A DNA stretch of 64,000 bases from Mytilus galloprovincialis (taxonomy: Eukaryota; Mollusca; Bivalvia; Mytilida; Mytilidae), in contig NC_134843.1 of the NCBI RefSeq assembly GCF_965363235.1, forward strand, positions 50,401,535-50,465,534, read 5' to 3'. The notes under the pieces are model-generated. The model had not been told where the DNA came from and did no database searches. It saw only the letters and a list, made by a program, of their open reading frames with translations. The translations under genes and the position numbers were made by a program. Below, one piece after another: positions 1 through 13,500 of this stretch (its first letter is position 1; each line of letters starts with the position of its first letter).

Positions 1-350
1 CCTTTTAAATGGATAAAACCCATATTTCGGAACTGTAAAATCGAAAATCGATAGAAATCGAACGCGAACTTACATCAAAAGATATGAACAATTCACCAAA
101 GTTTCATGAGAACTGCTGAAAGCATTATTGAGTTAATGTCCGAAAACTAAAAAATCCCCCTTTTATTAATGAATAAAACCCTATAACTCGGAAACATAAA
201 ATCTTTAATTCATAAAACCGAAAGGGAGCTCACGACTATAGATATAAACAATTCCTAAGTTTTATGCCAATTGGTTTAAGCGTCCGACATGTTGACGACG
301 GACGGACGGACAGACAACGATATACCATAATACGTCCCGTAAACGGACGT
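1..350. repeat. Dispersed repeat with two ~157 bp units
   Basis: Two diverged copies of a ~157 bp unit (about 1-157 and 158-300) share TGGATAAAACCC-like starts, 'cggaaacataaaatc' and 'gatatgaacaattc' blocks. They are followed by GACGGACGGACGGACAGAC and ACGTCCCGTAAACGGACGTATAAAAA. This tail is one I associate from memory with bivalve interspersed repeats. No coding potential is seen. Confidence 0.7.
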
Positions 351-359
351 ATAAAAATT

Positions 360-1840
360 TAACACGTACATGTAATATACATTTGGCTTAAAAATTCTCC
401 ATTAAGAGAAATATTTAACACTGACACACATGTATTTATGTAGAGTTGCATGTCTCACAGAGTACTGCTCAATAGTAACCAACACATTAATGGTCCGTCT
501 GGTGAAAGAAATATTCCACTCATATAGAAAAATGTTTTGTACTGATGTTCATGTAATATTTGCCACTGAAAGTTTGCAAAATGCGAAAAAAAATAATAAT
601 AGTTCAGAAGTAGTTTTGTGTTTAGATCACACAATGTGATCACTTGCCTGTCGACAGTGATACAGTGATACAGTGATATTGTCGGACCATGACTGAAAAG
701 GTCAAACAATTTTTAAATACAAAGGTAGCAGAGAGTGCACACAGATTCTCAATCAGTTATTTTTAAATAAACTACCATTAATCAGTATTGGCCAAGAATT
801 TATGAAAGATAAATGTGATAAAAGAATATACATTTAAAGAAAAAAAAATGTACCAACGGAAAATAGAAACTACAATCTTACTCTTAATTTCATCGGATCT
901 CAAAATTTTAACTCTTACAATAATTTTTACTCTGTCTAACAGTATAACTCGGAAGTTTCTAAGTGTAACTCGAGCTTTAACTAGAACTCTTACTGGAATA
1001 AATGTTTGAAATCACAATAAAACTCGACCTTAAACTCAAATTTCACTGGAAGTCAAACTTAAGTTGGTTCGATTATGGAGCGTTGTGCAATTACGGAAAT
1101 GTTAACTAATTTTAAATTTCTTATGAAAATGGTGTCATTAAGGGCTTTTTTTAAGTGCCGAGTTTGTGGCTTTTTATACACCGCATTTCAGGTTTTATCT
1201 TCCCGGTGAGAATGGACAAGTTAGTGAATTTATTCTGTTAGTCTAAATTGAACGTGTTACTTTTCAGCTCGGACACCCTCAGTCTTCCGAAGTAGAATAT
1301 TCTTTTTCTGCAAGTCGTAAATTATTTCCTTAATACGGAATGAGGCAGACATTCGTTTTCTCTATACAACAAATACAATTAAAAAATTTAGATGACCTCA
1401 ACTTTGACAATTACTTTATAATAAACTGTTGTATATGTAATGTTTAAACGTTTCGATAGATTGAAAAAATATCAATGAATAATCGAAATACCTTGAAAAA
1501 AAAGTTTATTATATTTTGTAGTGAAAAGATTTAAGTTCTATAACTTTAGTTATAGTTCCCGCCAAAAATCGATAATAAGATTATTTCCGTTTTAGCGAAT
1601 TTAAAACATCGGTGACCCCCATTTTTTTACGCTTTTATTAAAATCTCCCCTAAAGCTACAAGTTATGCAGAAGTTTGAAGGAAAAAAACTTCAGTAGATC
1701 TTTTTTATTTCAAGAAAAATCTATAATAAATTGAAACTGAAAATGGCGGGAAATGTTCAAAGGCCTTTAAAAATAAGGAAACTGAGAAAAATAAATATGT
1801 ATAAGGTAAAAGTTGGAATTAACTGCTTTAGTTTTACCAT
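360..1840. other. Intergenic stretch, nothing recognised
   Basis: AT-rich sequence. The open frames at 430-639 and 815-1009 are short, of low complexity, and lack splice signals or recognisable domains. I see no gene, RNA gene or clear repeat structure. Confidence 0.5.
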
Positions 1841-1841
1841 T

Positions 1842-2613
1842 TAAGGATGTACACCTCTGAGGCGCCAAACATTTCTAGAATTAAACTTTTTTTCTTAACC
1901 AGATTTTTGGGTTTATAAGACTGTAAAAAAATAATTGGTGAAGAATAAAACATATAGTGGTGCACTTCTTTTTTTGCTACGGCCCTTTGAAAATGCCCAA
2001 TTTGGATGATTTTCCTATTTTTCATCGATTTTTACCTATTTTTGGGCTATTATTGTGAAAAAAATCACAGTTCCACAATTAAACTTTTTTCATACTTTCT
2101 ATAAAGATGAAGTGGACCAATCTGAATAAAATTTACTTAAAAAAACTATAGGTAGGTGTTAATATAAGAAAGTTTTGTCATATTTTGACGCTTTTTTGTG
2201 TAAAATTTACCATGCTGTCAATTTTGTATTTTTGTGATTTTTCTCAGTTTTAAGAACAAAATGCATATTATTTCAACTTTTTTGTTATAAATAATTGAAA
2301 AAATACATATCTAAGAAATTCGAAAAGACCAAAATGGCATGGGATGTACATGATTCTTGTAAAATCATTTTTTGTTTCCCTAACCCATTTTCTCAAAATT
2401 TTGGCTAAAAATACTGGCTTGATTGGTCGTAAAATTTGAAAACCTGATTACTCAAAAAACATTCATTGTAAATACACAATTTTTTCACAGAGTTATGTTT
2501 GATTATAATATTTTTAAAATTCATTGATATTTTCCACTTTTATCACATGTTTTGGAAATAATTCAATAACGAGACTGAACGAGACTGAAAAGTCAGATGA
2601 ATACATCCTTAAA
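1842..2613 (+). repeat. Dispersed repeat with AAGGATGTA / TACATCCTT ends
   Basis: The stretch starts TTAAGGATGTACA and ends GAATACATCCTTAAA, giving short inverted termini. An inverted, diverged copy lies at about 33,880-34,620, sharing for example the 'catattttgacg', 'gcatattatttcaac' and 'gggatgtac' blocks in reverse complement. It is probably a non-autonomous DNA element, with no ORF. Confidence 0.6.
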
Positions 2614-2838
2614 CATCGTTTTTCAATAATTTTGCCTTCAATTATCAATTTAAAGCGCTAGTTCTATATTTCGGTATAACGCGATTCTTTGCTTTTTGAT
2701 GACGTCATATCTCGAAAACAACATCTGTGACCCTAATTTTTATTTTCGCCTAAAAAAATTGTAATAAGTATGATCTGTCTACATGCAAAATTTCAATAAA
2801 TTATTATTAGTAGTATTTATAGAATGATTTCCCTTTTT

Positions 2839-3085
2839 AAGTCGAAAATAAACTGACCACGCCATAGCCAAAATAAGAAAAAGACACACAGATAAATAGT
2901 AGTACACAAAACTCAATATACTAAACTAAAAACTAAGCAACACGAACCCAACCAAATACTAATATCAAGTGCTCCGAAAGGATAAGCAGATGCTGCTCAA
3001 TATTTGGAAGCTGTATTCATGTAAGTACAAAACCCGGTAATTATTCGAATTCGGTATGTCAAATTCGGGAAAAGTGGACATAAGT
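2839..3085 (-). repeat. 3' end of a dispersed retroelement family (copy 1)
   Basis: Contains a diverged version of the family marked by 'tcgaaaataaactgac', 'ccatggctaaaa', 'aacacgaacccaacc' and 'ggtgctccggaagggtaagcag'. Other copies are at 23,401-23,610 (+), 25,225-25,440 (+), 31,840-32,035 (-), 35,860-36,000 (+), 60,135-60,540 (-) and 63,736-64,000 (-). The copy at 60.1-60.5 kb joins a reverse-transcriptase fragment, so this non-coding part is probably the 3' UTR of that retroelement. Strand is given as the RT sense strand. Confidence 0.6.
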
Positions 3086-3289
3086 CTGTATACAACCTTA
3101 AGAACATATACGTTATCATATGTGTAGCTGATATTCCATTATTTTATTGTATAAACAGGCGAAAATGAAAAAAAGGTCTGCAATAAGATAAAAAAAAATG
3201 TTGGATTAAAAGATTAACAGAGAAAATATAAAAACAAAAACAAAATAGATCCAGTATCATCATGGACTGAATTTTTTGAAAGACAACCT

Positions 3290-4110
3290 GTAAAAATGAT
3301 TGAAAACCAAAAATGTGAAAGCGGTCTGGAATGGTGAACAGTTCTTATTGAACTTACATTACTGCACATTGCTACCAGTTCCGATGGCTTTATGGCCTAG
3401 TTCTTAACATGTGTCCACCATTTATGTTTGTCTTTGTTTGATGTTTTCTTCAAAGAATAATATATTTTTTTCTGTTCATGTGTTTTTATATCCCAATGGA
3501 TACATTAAGCACGTGCATTTTGATATTATTTAGACTTCAGTTAGGCGGTTCCGCTATCGAGAGAACACTTCATCTAGTAGGGTTGTATCTAGAAGGAAGT
3601 ACGGCAATCAAACAAACGGTCATCATCTCGAAAAGTTTATCGTTGCGATGCACCTATGTAACAACTCACAAGAACCACGGTTTCCTGTTCTTAGATTTAA
3701 TATACCCGAATTACTACACATGTTTATCCTATCGTCTCACAAAGTCTAATGTATTAACGAGAATATTACGTTGCCTCTTACCGACTCCAATCTTAATCTT
3801 TCTTATAATACGTTATTATACTATATCAATAACTGTCTTAAAGTTCCGATCGATTTAGATAAAAGCTATTACAGCTCTTTATGTAACGAATGTGATAGTA
3901 CATGTAGTATTTGATTTTAACCTATTAAACTATTATAAAGATAGAAAGACATATATTTTAAGTGTTTGTAACATTACTTATAAACTGTTATTCAATTAAT
4001 CGTTCTACGTAATCTGTAAACAAACTGTTTTTCAACTATTTGTTTCGTCAAATCTGTAAACAGACTGTTTTTCAGTTAGCCGTTCTGTCAAATCTTTCAA
4101 CAAACTGTTA
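3290..4110 (+). pseudogene. Degraded gene fragment, block A (paralogue of block B at 30.2 kb)
   Basis: I do not recognise the protein. A reading frame at 3,478-3,858 and the frame next to it match block B through about 40 codons (TYVTTHKNHGFLFLDL; then, after a frame change near 3,750-3,770, NITLPLTD, YNTLLYYI, KVPIDLD, SLCNECD, TCSI and a stop at about 3,911). Matching amino acids with scattered base changes in both copies suggest descent from a protein-coding last exon. The frame break makes this copy non-functional. Downstream (3,985-4,110) are three imperfect ~43-53 bp repeats with the core 'tctgtaaacaaactgtt', present in both blocks. Confidence 0.5.
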
Positions 4111-4740
4111 TCTATAAGGAAATGACATGGTTTCTTAAATATTATCATTCGCACTAAAAAAGGAAATGTAAAAAATGAAAAACATTTGTTGTTAACACCA
4201 TGTTCATGATGTTTATAAACGTTTCTTAAATCTTTACATGATGTAGTCCTAAAATCTGCGGTATATACAATAATATACATCTTATTCAATATGTTAACTC
4301 TGGCAGTGGCCATTCGGCTGTTTCGGTTCTTTGGTCGGGGTGTTGTGTTTTTTACATTTTCCATTTCCATTTGTAAGTTTGATACTAGGATTTAGTAGAA
4401 TTTGAAGAAGAAAACAAGTTGATCGCTAATTTATCAGTTAAAAAAGATGTGGAGTAGAAGGCAAATATCAGCTTTATTTTGATTCATGCTTATTTTCTTA
4501 GTTTTAATGTGTAAAAAGGTTGATGTCAAATTGACCTAAATAAACACCTATTTTTATTAACAAATGATATAGAACATTCATTGAGAAAAGTAATCAAAAT
4601 TGTAAAAATGTAGATTGAAATAGTGATGTATTTCTATTGCCTTATACATTACCATTTTAATAGAATGTTTGCAATTGACCTCAAATTGACATAGATAATA
4701 TCTTTATGCATATGCTAAGATATTGCAATGCTGAACTATA

Positions 4741-5230
4741 AAATTGAGAATGGAAATGGGGAATGTGCCAAAGAGACAACAACCCGACCATTGAAAAAAA
4801 CAACAGCAGAAGGTCACCAATAGGTCTTCAATGTAGCGAGAAATTCCCGTACCCGGAGACGTCCTTCAGCTGGCCCCTAAACAAATATATACTAGTTCAG
4901 TGATAATGAACCCCATACTAATTTCCAAATTGTACACAAGAAACTAAAATTAAAATAATACAAGACTAACAAAGGCCAGAGGCTCCTGACTTGGGACAGG
5001 CGCAAAAATGCGGCGGGGTTAAACATGTTTGTGAGATCTCAACCCTCCCCCTATACCTCTAGCCAATGTAGAAAAGTAAACGCATAACAATACGCATATT
5101 AAAATTGAGTCCAAGAGAAGTCCGAGTCTGATGTCAGAAGATGTAACCAAAGAAAATAAACAAAATGACAATAATACATAAATAACAACAGACTACTAGC
5201 AGTTAACTGAATGAATGAAATAAACTGAAA
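4741..5230. repeat. Dispersed repeat (AATGTGCCAAAGAGACAACAACCC family)
   Basis: A well-preserved copy of an interspersed family running from 'aatgggaat'-like sequence through 'cggagacgtccttcagctgg', 'aggctcctgacttgggacag' and 'aactactagcagttaactga'. A second copy lies at 29,906-30,175 and a partial one at about 10,736-10,880. No ORF; probably a non-autonomous element. Confidence 0.7.
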
Positions 5231-7520
5231 GGATTTTGAATCTCAATTTGTGAAAAAAAAAGATAAAATATTAAAAATCTCGAAGTCAGAGAAAAATTCA
5301 AAACAGAAAAGCTCTTTATCAAATGTCAAAATCAAAAACTCAAACACATGAAACAAAAAGAAAACAAACGTTATATTCCTCTATTATATGTATTATACAT
5401 ATCTTCAATAAATCAGTCTTTTAATATTGTTAATTGATTGTTTTGTCGTACTTTTTTACTAATGGTATTATTAATTAAATATCTAGAAATTGTTGTTTAA
5501 ATCTTTAATTAAAAAAAAAAAACATCCCACAAGTATATTAGATTTTCCAATATGGTTTAACGTAATATGGAGTATTTTGTGAATGTTATATTTGGCATTA
5601 TGTTAAATAGTCTAGGTAATCATACGATTTCAATAATATTTGAGTCAATTTGCAACTGACGTCACTTAGATGCGTCAGTGGTTTATAATGAAAAATTATT
5701 ATATATCACATCAATCCTTTCTTAATTTTTTAGACTTTAAATAACGTCAGTTTCTGGGGAAAATATAAATTAGATCGGGTTTGGTAATAAATGTATTCGT
5801 TTCTTTTCTCAAAAAGTTTATTTGAATTTACCTAGCATCATAGATAATAATACGTACTCATTTATGCAATGACGGCGTGCACAAAAATAACGGCAACTGT
5901 TAAATGCGCTTTTAAAAGTAGCTTTATACAACATTTTATACGAGAAGCATTTTTTATCATGGAATGATTAAAGCGTGCCATTAAAATACACATAATTAAA
6001 AAGGTTACCAAAATTACATCTATAAAGTACAAAACTAACATGCAGAACGCGGCAAAAATATATGAAACTTGTAACATTAAATAAGCATAAAATAGATTTT
6101 TTTATCTGAAATTTGTACAAATTAAAAGTATTTTCCTGCATTTTCCTACAACAGAATTTCGTTATGTGTAAGAAGTAGTAATTTGGAAGGATTAATATTA
6201 GAAAATTGAAGATCGGTAAAAAGATTTTTACTTGCTATTTTCCTATTTCGAAATGACTTGATATTCAAAATATGCATTTAAAAGGGTTTAAAAAAAATCT
6301 GCAAATTATAAATGATTCGATAGTCCAGGCTGAACAGTCACCTGAATTTTTTAAATGTCCAGCTATTATGTTACAGTTTAAAGAAATTACGTTTTAACGC
6401 TATTTTTTAAAAGGGTCCACGGCAAAGTCGCTGATTATTTCCATTACACATTAGCATATATTTTTTTTTTTTTGATTTCCAGAATGTACATTTGCTATGC
6501 TTTATGTTTGAAAAAAAAATATGTTGAACGTTTATGCTTAAAATTATAGAAATGCCGAAATCGTAAATGATTTTAATAATTTGAAGATGTTACGTTTGTG
6601 AACTCAGCTTTATGCACGCCGTCAATGTCTTGTGTTATATATTATAAAAAGCTATTGCATTTATGTATATTTTAATCTTCACAGTTTGAGTATGTGCTTA
6701 CTGAAGATCATATTATATTAGCAAAAAGGAATGGACAACGACAAAATTTACGGGTCATGCAACAAAATACCTGTTTGTCAAAGTTGAAATATTACTCTTT
6801 TTGGAAAAGTGTTATGTTTCTGTATACTCTGTATACCTATTATTATACTTGTAATTAATTTTCGGTTATGAAAGCCAATTCTCGAATTGCTTATGTGCAC
6901 CCCGGAGGTTACATTACATTTCGCAATAAGATACAATAAGTAAACTATCATATCAGAAGACTAAACTAAGGATGTATGTTTTTGTACAATGTCATTAAGA
7001 TGAGAACTCTACCCATCGTATCGGTGAACCAATTCATGGTGGTAATAATAAAGTTTACGTCACCAAATTGACTTAAGGTGGTATAGGAGTTTAAATTTTC
7101 GCGCCTTCTGCGCAAGAAGTTGCGCATCTGATATCGACATTCGATCTGTTGTCGTAAATGAAATACTTTGTACCAAGATGAAAATAAAACATAATTCTCT
7201 TCATTATGTCCTTCAATTAATCGGGTTCACTTTTTTTATTGAAAAATAAATTCAAATACACATCTTTTAATAATAACATTTGGCAGTGATCACTTCCGGC
7301 ATGCACGGAAATGCAAAAATGGACACAACAAAAGACGTGGAGATGTTTACATTGCTCAACGGTGAACTGCTTTTTACAATAACTAACTTGCTGCTCAGAA
7401 AATATAGAACATGAGCAGCATTTTGGTGTACTATGAGGCAGTTTCACATAAATCACATACATAGAACGAATCCTCAAACAGTCGTGTTGATCCGTCGACA
7501 GAAGAAGAAAAAGGTATAAT
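5231..7520. other. Intergenic, nothing recognised
   Basis: AT-rich sequence without convincing ORFs. The open frame at 5,862-6,077 (-) is hydrophobic but lacks codon structure or splice context. This stretch holds the sequence upstream of the transposase-exonuclease gene; I cannot point to a specific promoter. Confidence 0.4.
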
Positions 7521-7574
7521 TTCATGTTTAATGCGACTATCGTAATATCTTTATATGTCGTCTGCCTCCTAGAA

Positions 7575-10500
7575 ATGCCTACCATTAGGAGTGTTAAAGG
7601 GCGCTTTTCAACTAAGAAACCTGTAGAAAGAATACATAACTTTATTGAAAGTAGACGAAAAGTTAAAACACAACCAAAGAAGTTCTTTGTCTCAGACATA
7701 GTTTTAGAAGACCACCCTTATTTTATTTCATCATCACTGCAAACATCATCTACATTAACCAAATATCCTCCTGAAACCAACAAAAGCTATCACGAACATG
7801 ACATAGATGATTTATTTCATGAATATATTCCATCTGATCTTGTCCCTCTAGACCATTGTAGATTCCTGTGTGAATTAGAGTATTTGGCTAGTCAGCTGAA
7901 AAGCTGTATCGGGTGTAACAAAACCCTTCATTTGCACGATGCCAGGGGTGTTAGATGCTATGGCGTTTCAGGAATTTTGTATATTGTCTGCCATAGACCA
8001 ATATGTGGTCGTTTAAACAAAATTAAATTAGGGAAGACGCATTACCCTGGTGAAAACAAGAGAGGCATAGGTGTATTTGATGTCAACACTAAAATAGCTA
8101 CAGGTTAACATGCATTAAAAAATGTTTAATTTTATGTTTATAACAGTAAGGGACATCAGTTCCCGTTACCAGGTTTTAATTGTAATGATATTCATTGAGC
8201 AGAACAAATCGTCCGACTTGTGAAAAGTGTTAACTTAAATCCTGTCAATGTTCCTTCGGCCAACTTGTCCCACTTAATGAAAAAATGCAAATGCTAGATG
8301 AATATATAATTTTCATGTGATGATGTCTGCCAACTCTCCAACTTTGGTTGGCATTCAGGTCAAAGAAATACTGATAGTCACTTCTTTATGCTTTATTTCA
8401 ACAAAAAGAAAAGAACTACAAATTAAATATAAGAAGATGTGGTATGTTGAGCAATGATGACATCCCTTCACAGAACCGAGTATCTCGCCTAATTTATGAA
8501 GTTGAGGAACGTTTACTGCAGATTGCATGTAATAGTTACTGGAAGACCAGCTACGTCCATATATAAGTAACATTATATTATACAAATATAAAATACAAAT
8601 ACAAACTTTAACCACAGACATGACAGAGTCAATATTTATTTATCTAATGTTTTCATAGATATTGATGTTATTAATTAGTGGGATGGGAACATGATAAATA
8701 TACAAAAGGATTGCATCTTTTTAATCAAGTAGGGCAAGTTGACAATACTTAATTCATCAGGACTAATCTATTTCTCACAAGTGGGGTGAGTTGACAGACC
8801 TTATTTCAGAGTGATTTTTACCCTTTTCATAAATGGTGCAAGTTAAACAACCCATTTTCAATTCTTTTTCACAAGTGGGGCCATTTGGTAAATCTAATTT
8901 GGTCAATTCAGAAAGTGGTGCAAGTGAAAAAATGGGGCGGTTTGCCAGTGTGATGATTCTTCATGGATTCAATATACATCCTGATGTCTAAGAGATCCCA
9001 ATTTTTTTTATACATGTGTATTATATGCCATAATTTCATGGGTATATTTGAATATAAAAAAAAGATGTGGTATGATTGCCAATGAGACAACTCTCCACAA
9101 GAGACCAAAATGACACAGAAATTAACAATTATAGGTAACTGTACAGCCTTCAACAATGAGCAAAGCCTGTACTGCATAGTCAGCTATAAAGGCCCTGAAA
9201 TGACAATGTTAAACAATTCAAACGATAAAAGTAACAGCCTAATTTATTTAAAAAATGAACGAAAAACAAATATGTAACACATAAAAAAACAATGACGATT
9301 GAATTACAGGCTTCTGACTTGGGGCAGGCAAATACATACATGTTCACTATGCTGAATTTAATATGAATGAAAAAAGTGGGTTTATGTTTTTTAAGTGCAA
9401 CTAAAAGTTGAAATGTGTCCAGATTTAAATGATTACATATAAAGTTCTCATAATCATGATACATGTAATTCATTATATTTCAAAATATCCAGGTATGATA
9501 CATTCCGGCATCGGAGGAACACAGTTGAGCAACTTTTTGTCTGTACTCAACATACATAGCATAGATTTCAAGGCATTAAAAGAGAGAGAAAATGAAACTG
9601 GAGCTGCTATAGAAGCACAAGCAGAAATATCTGAGGAAAGATACTTACAAGAAGAAATAAACCAGTCATTTACAGGTTTAAATTTTAAATTAGCCAGATA
9701 CAAGCTTCTGTTCAACTGGACATCTGTGTTGCATTGTTACTTATTTTAAGATTTACTTGAATTTAAAATTGAATACTTAAAAAAGTTCACCTATATACAG
9801 ACTTTGAAGTGAATTCAGACAAAGGTCATTAGATTTTTCAAAATGGAACGTTAACAAGTGTTTAAATTTAATAATTAACATGATTAAGAAGCCTTGACAT
9901 TTTTTTTCCATGGAGAGTGTTTGGGCATGGTCCATTGACTTTGACACTTTTGCATATCTTACATATTAAAGTTCATTTTACAGGGAACCCTTAATTGTAG
10001 GTCTATGATATTTAGTATGCAGTAGAATTATTATTGCCATATCGTATTTCTAAACTATTATTGAATATTATTGTCCATATTCCTTCAGTCATGACATGGT
10101 TCACAAATTTTACTATTTTTATGAGTTAAGTGTTATAAAATATTGCTACTTTAATTTCATTGTTTTCTGTTTCAGCAGTACATTATTTAAAACCTTTCAT
10201 ATTATTGTTCACAAAATTCTTTAATAAATATTTATTTATCTTTTACTACGGTACTGTTATTCTCATAGTCATGTTAGTTGTATAATTTGGAAATGACTGT
10301 TAATTACAATATAGTACAAACAGTGAAAATATAACCACTATATATCTTAGCTATAGGAAAAAAAAAACTTTCTCTCTTAATTATCATGATTTCAATATAT
10401 GTATTTTCGTGCAGAGGAAAATGGTGACACACAAACAGGTATATCTGTATCAACCGACACATGCTGGCAGAAGAAAGGTTCTGGTAGATCCTACAATAGT

Positions 10501-13500
10501 TTGTCAGGTATAAATGGTTTGACAAGTAATATCCTCCTTGTACAAATACTCATAAACTATTACTATTGAATTATGTACAAAATGAAGTCAATTGAGATTC
10601 TACATCTATAAATATTCCACTGACCTGGATTTTGGATTTCATAATTATCAATAACTTAGCTAATTAATATAGATTTAAAAAATATGTGTCCATAGGAAAT
10701 TTCAGACAAAATTTTGTTTGTCGAACATAAAATTGAGATTTAAAATGGGAAAAGTGTCATGTAGACAACAACATGACTAAAGAGCAAATACAGCCCAAGG
10801 CCACCTATTTAATTTTTCAACACAGCAGATGGGGATTTAGCTGGACTCCTAACCATTATCCATACTAGTTGAGTGAAAATGAAAGTACACTTAACTCTGA
10901 ATCACATAAATGAACCTTGACTTGGTTTATTATACCAATAAATATATACAAATATTTTATTGGCACAAACTCAATTACAATAATTGGCAACAGCCTAAAC
11001 AAATAGTAATGATGCAGCAATTAAACAATACTACATACATGTAGCATGTCATTGGGCACTTTTCGAACCATGAAATTTGCACAATCTTTCTTCTCTGTTA
11101 ACTTTCATGTATCTACCTCTTTCAATTTCAAGATTTTTATACGACCGCAAAAATTGAAAAATTTTTGGTCGTATATTGGTATCACGTTGGCGTTGTCGTC
11201 TGCGTCGTCGTCGTCCGAATACTTTTAGTTTTCGCACTTTAGTAAAAGTGAATGGAAATCTATGAAATTTTAACACAAGGTTTATGACCACAAAAGGAAG
11301 GTTGGGATTGATTCTGGGAGTTTTGGTCCCAACATTTTAGGAATTAGGGGCCAAAAAGGGCCCAAAAAGGGCCCAAATAAGCATTTTCTTGGTTTTCGCA
11401 CCATAACATCCAAAATTAAACTAAGTTTGATTTTAACAAAAATTGAATACTTGGGGTTCTTTGATATGCTGAATATTAAAATGTACTTAGATTTTTGATT
11501 ATTGGCCCAGTTTTCAAGTTGGTCCAAATCAGGGTCCAAAATTAAACTTTGCTTGATTTCATCAAAAATTGAATAATTGGGATTCTTTGATATGCCAAAT
11601 CTAACTGTGTATGTAGATTCTTAATTTTTAGTCCCGTTTTCAAATTGGTCTACATTAAAGTCCAAAGGGTCCAAAATTAAACTAAGTTTGATTTTAACAA
11701 AAATTGAATTCTTGGGCTTTTTTGATATGCTGAATCTAAACATATACTTAGATTTGATTATGGGCCCAGTTTTCAAGTTGGTTCAAATCAGGATCCAAAA
11801 TTATTATATTAAGTATTGTGCAATAGCAAGAAATTTTCAATTGCACAGTATTCAGCAATAGCAAGAAATCTTCAATTCCACAGTATTGTGCAATAGCAAG
11901 AAATTTTCAATTGCACAGTATTGCGAAATAGCAAGAAATATCTAATTGCACAATATTGTGCAATAGCAAGAAATTTTCAATTGATTGGAGTTATCTTTCT
12001 TTGTCCAGAATAGTAGTTGAATCAACTTAAATCATTGTTTTATACAATATACAATGTATATTCACTTTTACTACCAACTGATAAATTAAAACAATCTTTA
12101 CCATTCAGTGATAACAAGCACCTTTTGTTACATTTTAATATTTTATGATGTATTTAAATGAGTAGTTCTGGTTGCAAACTCCATTAGAAATTTGAATTGA
12201 GATCAATTTTGGAAAAAGGGAAAGGGGGATGTGAAAAAAGGGGGGGTTAAATTTTTTCTCATTTCATATTTCATAAATAAAAAGAAAATTTCTTTAAACA
12301 TTTTTTTGAGAGGATTTATATTCAACAGCATAGTGAATTGCTCAAAGGCAAAAAAAATATTTTAAGTTTATTAGACCACATTCATTCTGTGTCCGAAACC
12401 TATGCTGTGTCAACTATTTAATCACAATCCAAATTTAGAGCTGAATCCAGCTTTGATGTTGTGTCCATACTTGCCCCAACCGTTCAGGGTTCAACCTCTG
12501 CAGTCGTATAAAGCTGCGCCCTGCGGAGCATCTGGTTTGCACTTAGCCTTATAGTTTTGCAAAAGGTGCCCTATCTTTCAAGAAATTGGTCAACATAGTT
12601 TGCCCGTTTATTTGAAAAACAAAAATGTTGAAAAAATTATGATTTTGATGATTCTGTAATATATGAATTCTGTTCTTGAAAAATTTGGTCATGAATTTGT
12701 TTTATTTGGGCAAGCATAGGTGTAATAGGTACATTAAAAGATGTTAAACATAAGAAACCCAGATTATGGATACATTTCTTCATATTACTTGTCTATAGAT
12801 TGTTTTCTCTTTTTTGAATAAATATATACAAGAGAGACAATTTCTGGTATACATTCTTGCAATTTTTTTCTTAGGGTATGGAGCCAGATATGGTGGTAGA
12901 AATGCTAAAAGGACTGGATGACAAAGACATAGTAATTTCACAGGTTGTAGGTGATGACGACTCTACTGGTTTTGACAGGGCAAAAGTATTAATGCCAAGT
13001 TCCTCAATGGTCAAAATCAATGACAAAAACCATATAAAACACAATATAATAAAAAAAGTAAATGATTTAAAGTCAAAGCATAGAGAGTTGTCAGGAATGG
13101 TTGCAGAATCAATAGTTAAGAATGTGTCATATGTATTGGAACAGAATAATGGTAATCCTGAAGGAATTGAAAAAGGTTTTCATGCCACAGTCAACCATAT
13201 GTATGGTGACCACCAATACTGCACAGAAAATTGGTGTGGATATTTGAAAAACAAACAAAACTATGTCCACTCAAACCTTCCTTATGGAAAAGATTTATCT
13301 TCCGCATCACTTAAATCAGACCTAGAAAAGCTATTTATAAAGCAGATGGTACCACAGTCGGACAAATTATCCCAATTAGGGTCTTCACAGGCAAATGAGA
13401 GCGTTAACAATATAATAGCTTTAAAAGCTCCAAAAACTAAACATTTTTCCTCATCTTCCAGCCTTAACTACAGAGTCAGCTCTGCTGTACTGCAAAAGAA

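Noticed and set aside
7217..7699. Minus-strand 160-residue open frame
   Set aside because: It overlaps exon 1 of the transposase gene antisense, has no domain, and is explained as a shadow of real coding sequence.
10508..10575. Read-through of exon 3 into GINGLTSNILLVQI
   Set aside because: No similarity to the expected segment, and a stop follows; the GTATAA donor at 10,508 is a better explanation.
12717..12770. Candidate for the missing transposase exon (CATAG acceptor followed by GVIGTLKDVKHKK)
   Set aside because: The phase would fit and the start vaguely resembles the family, but there are no Cys/His residues, the frame turns into hydrophobic low-complexity sequence, and no donor fits.
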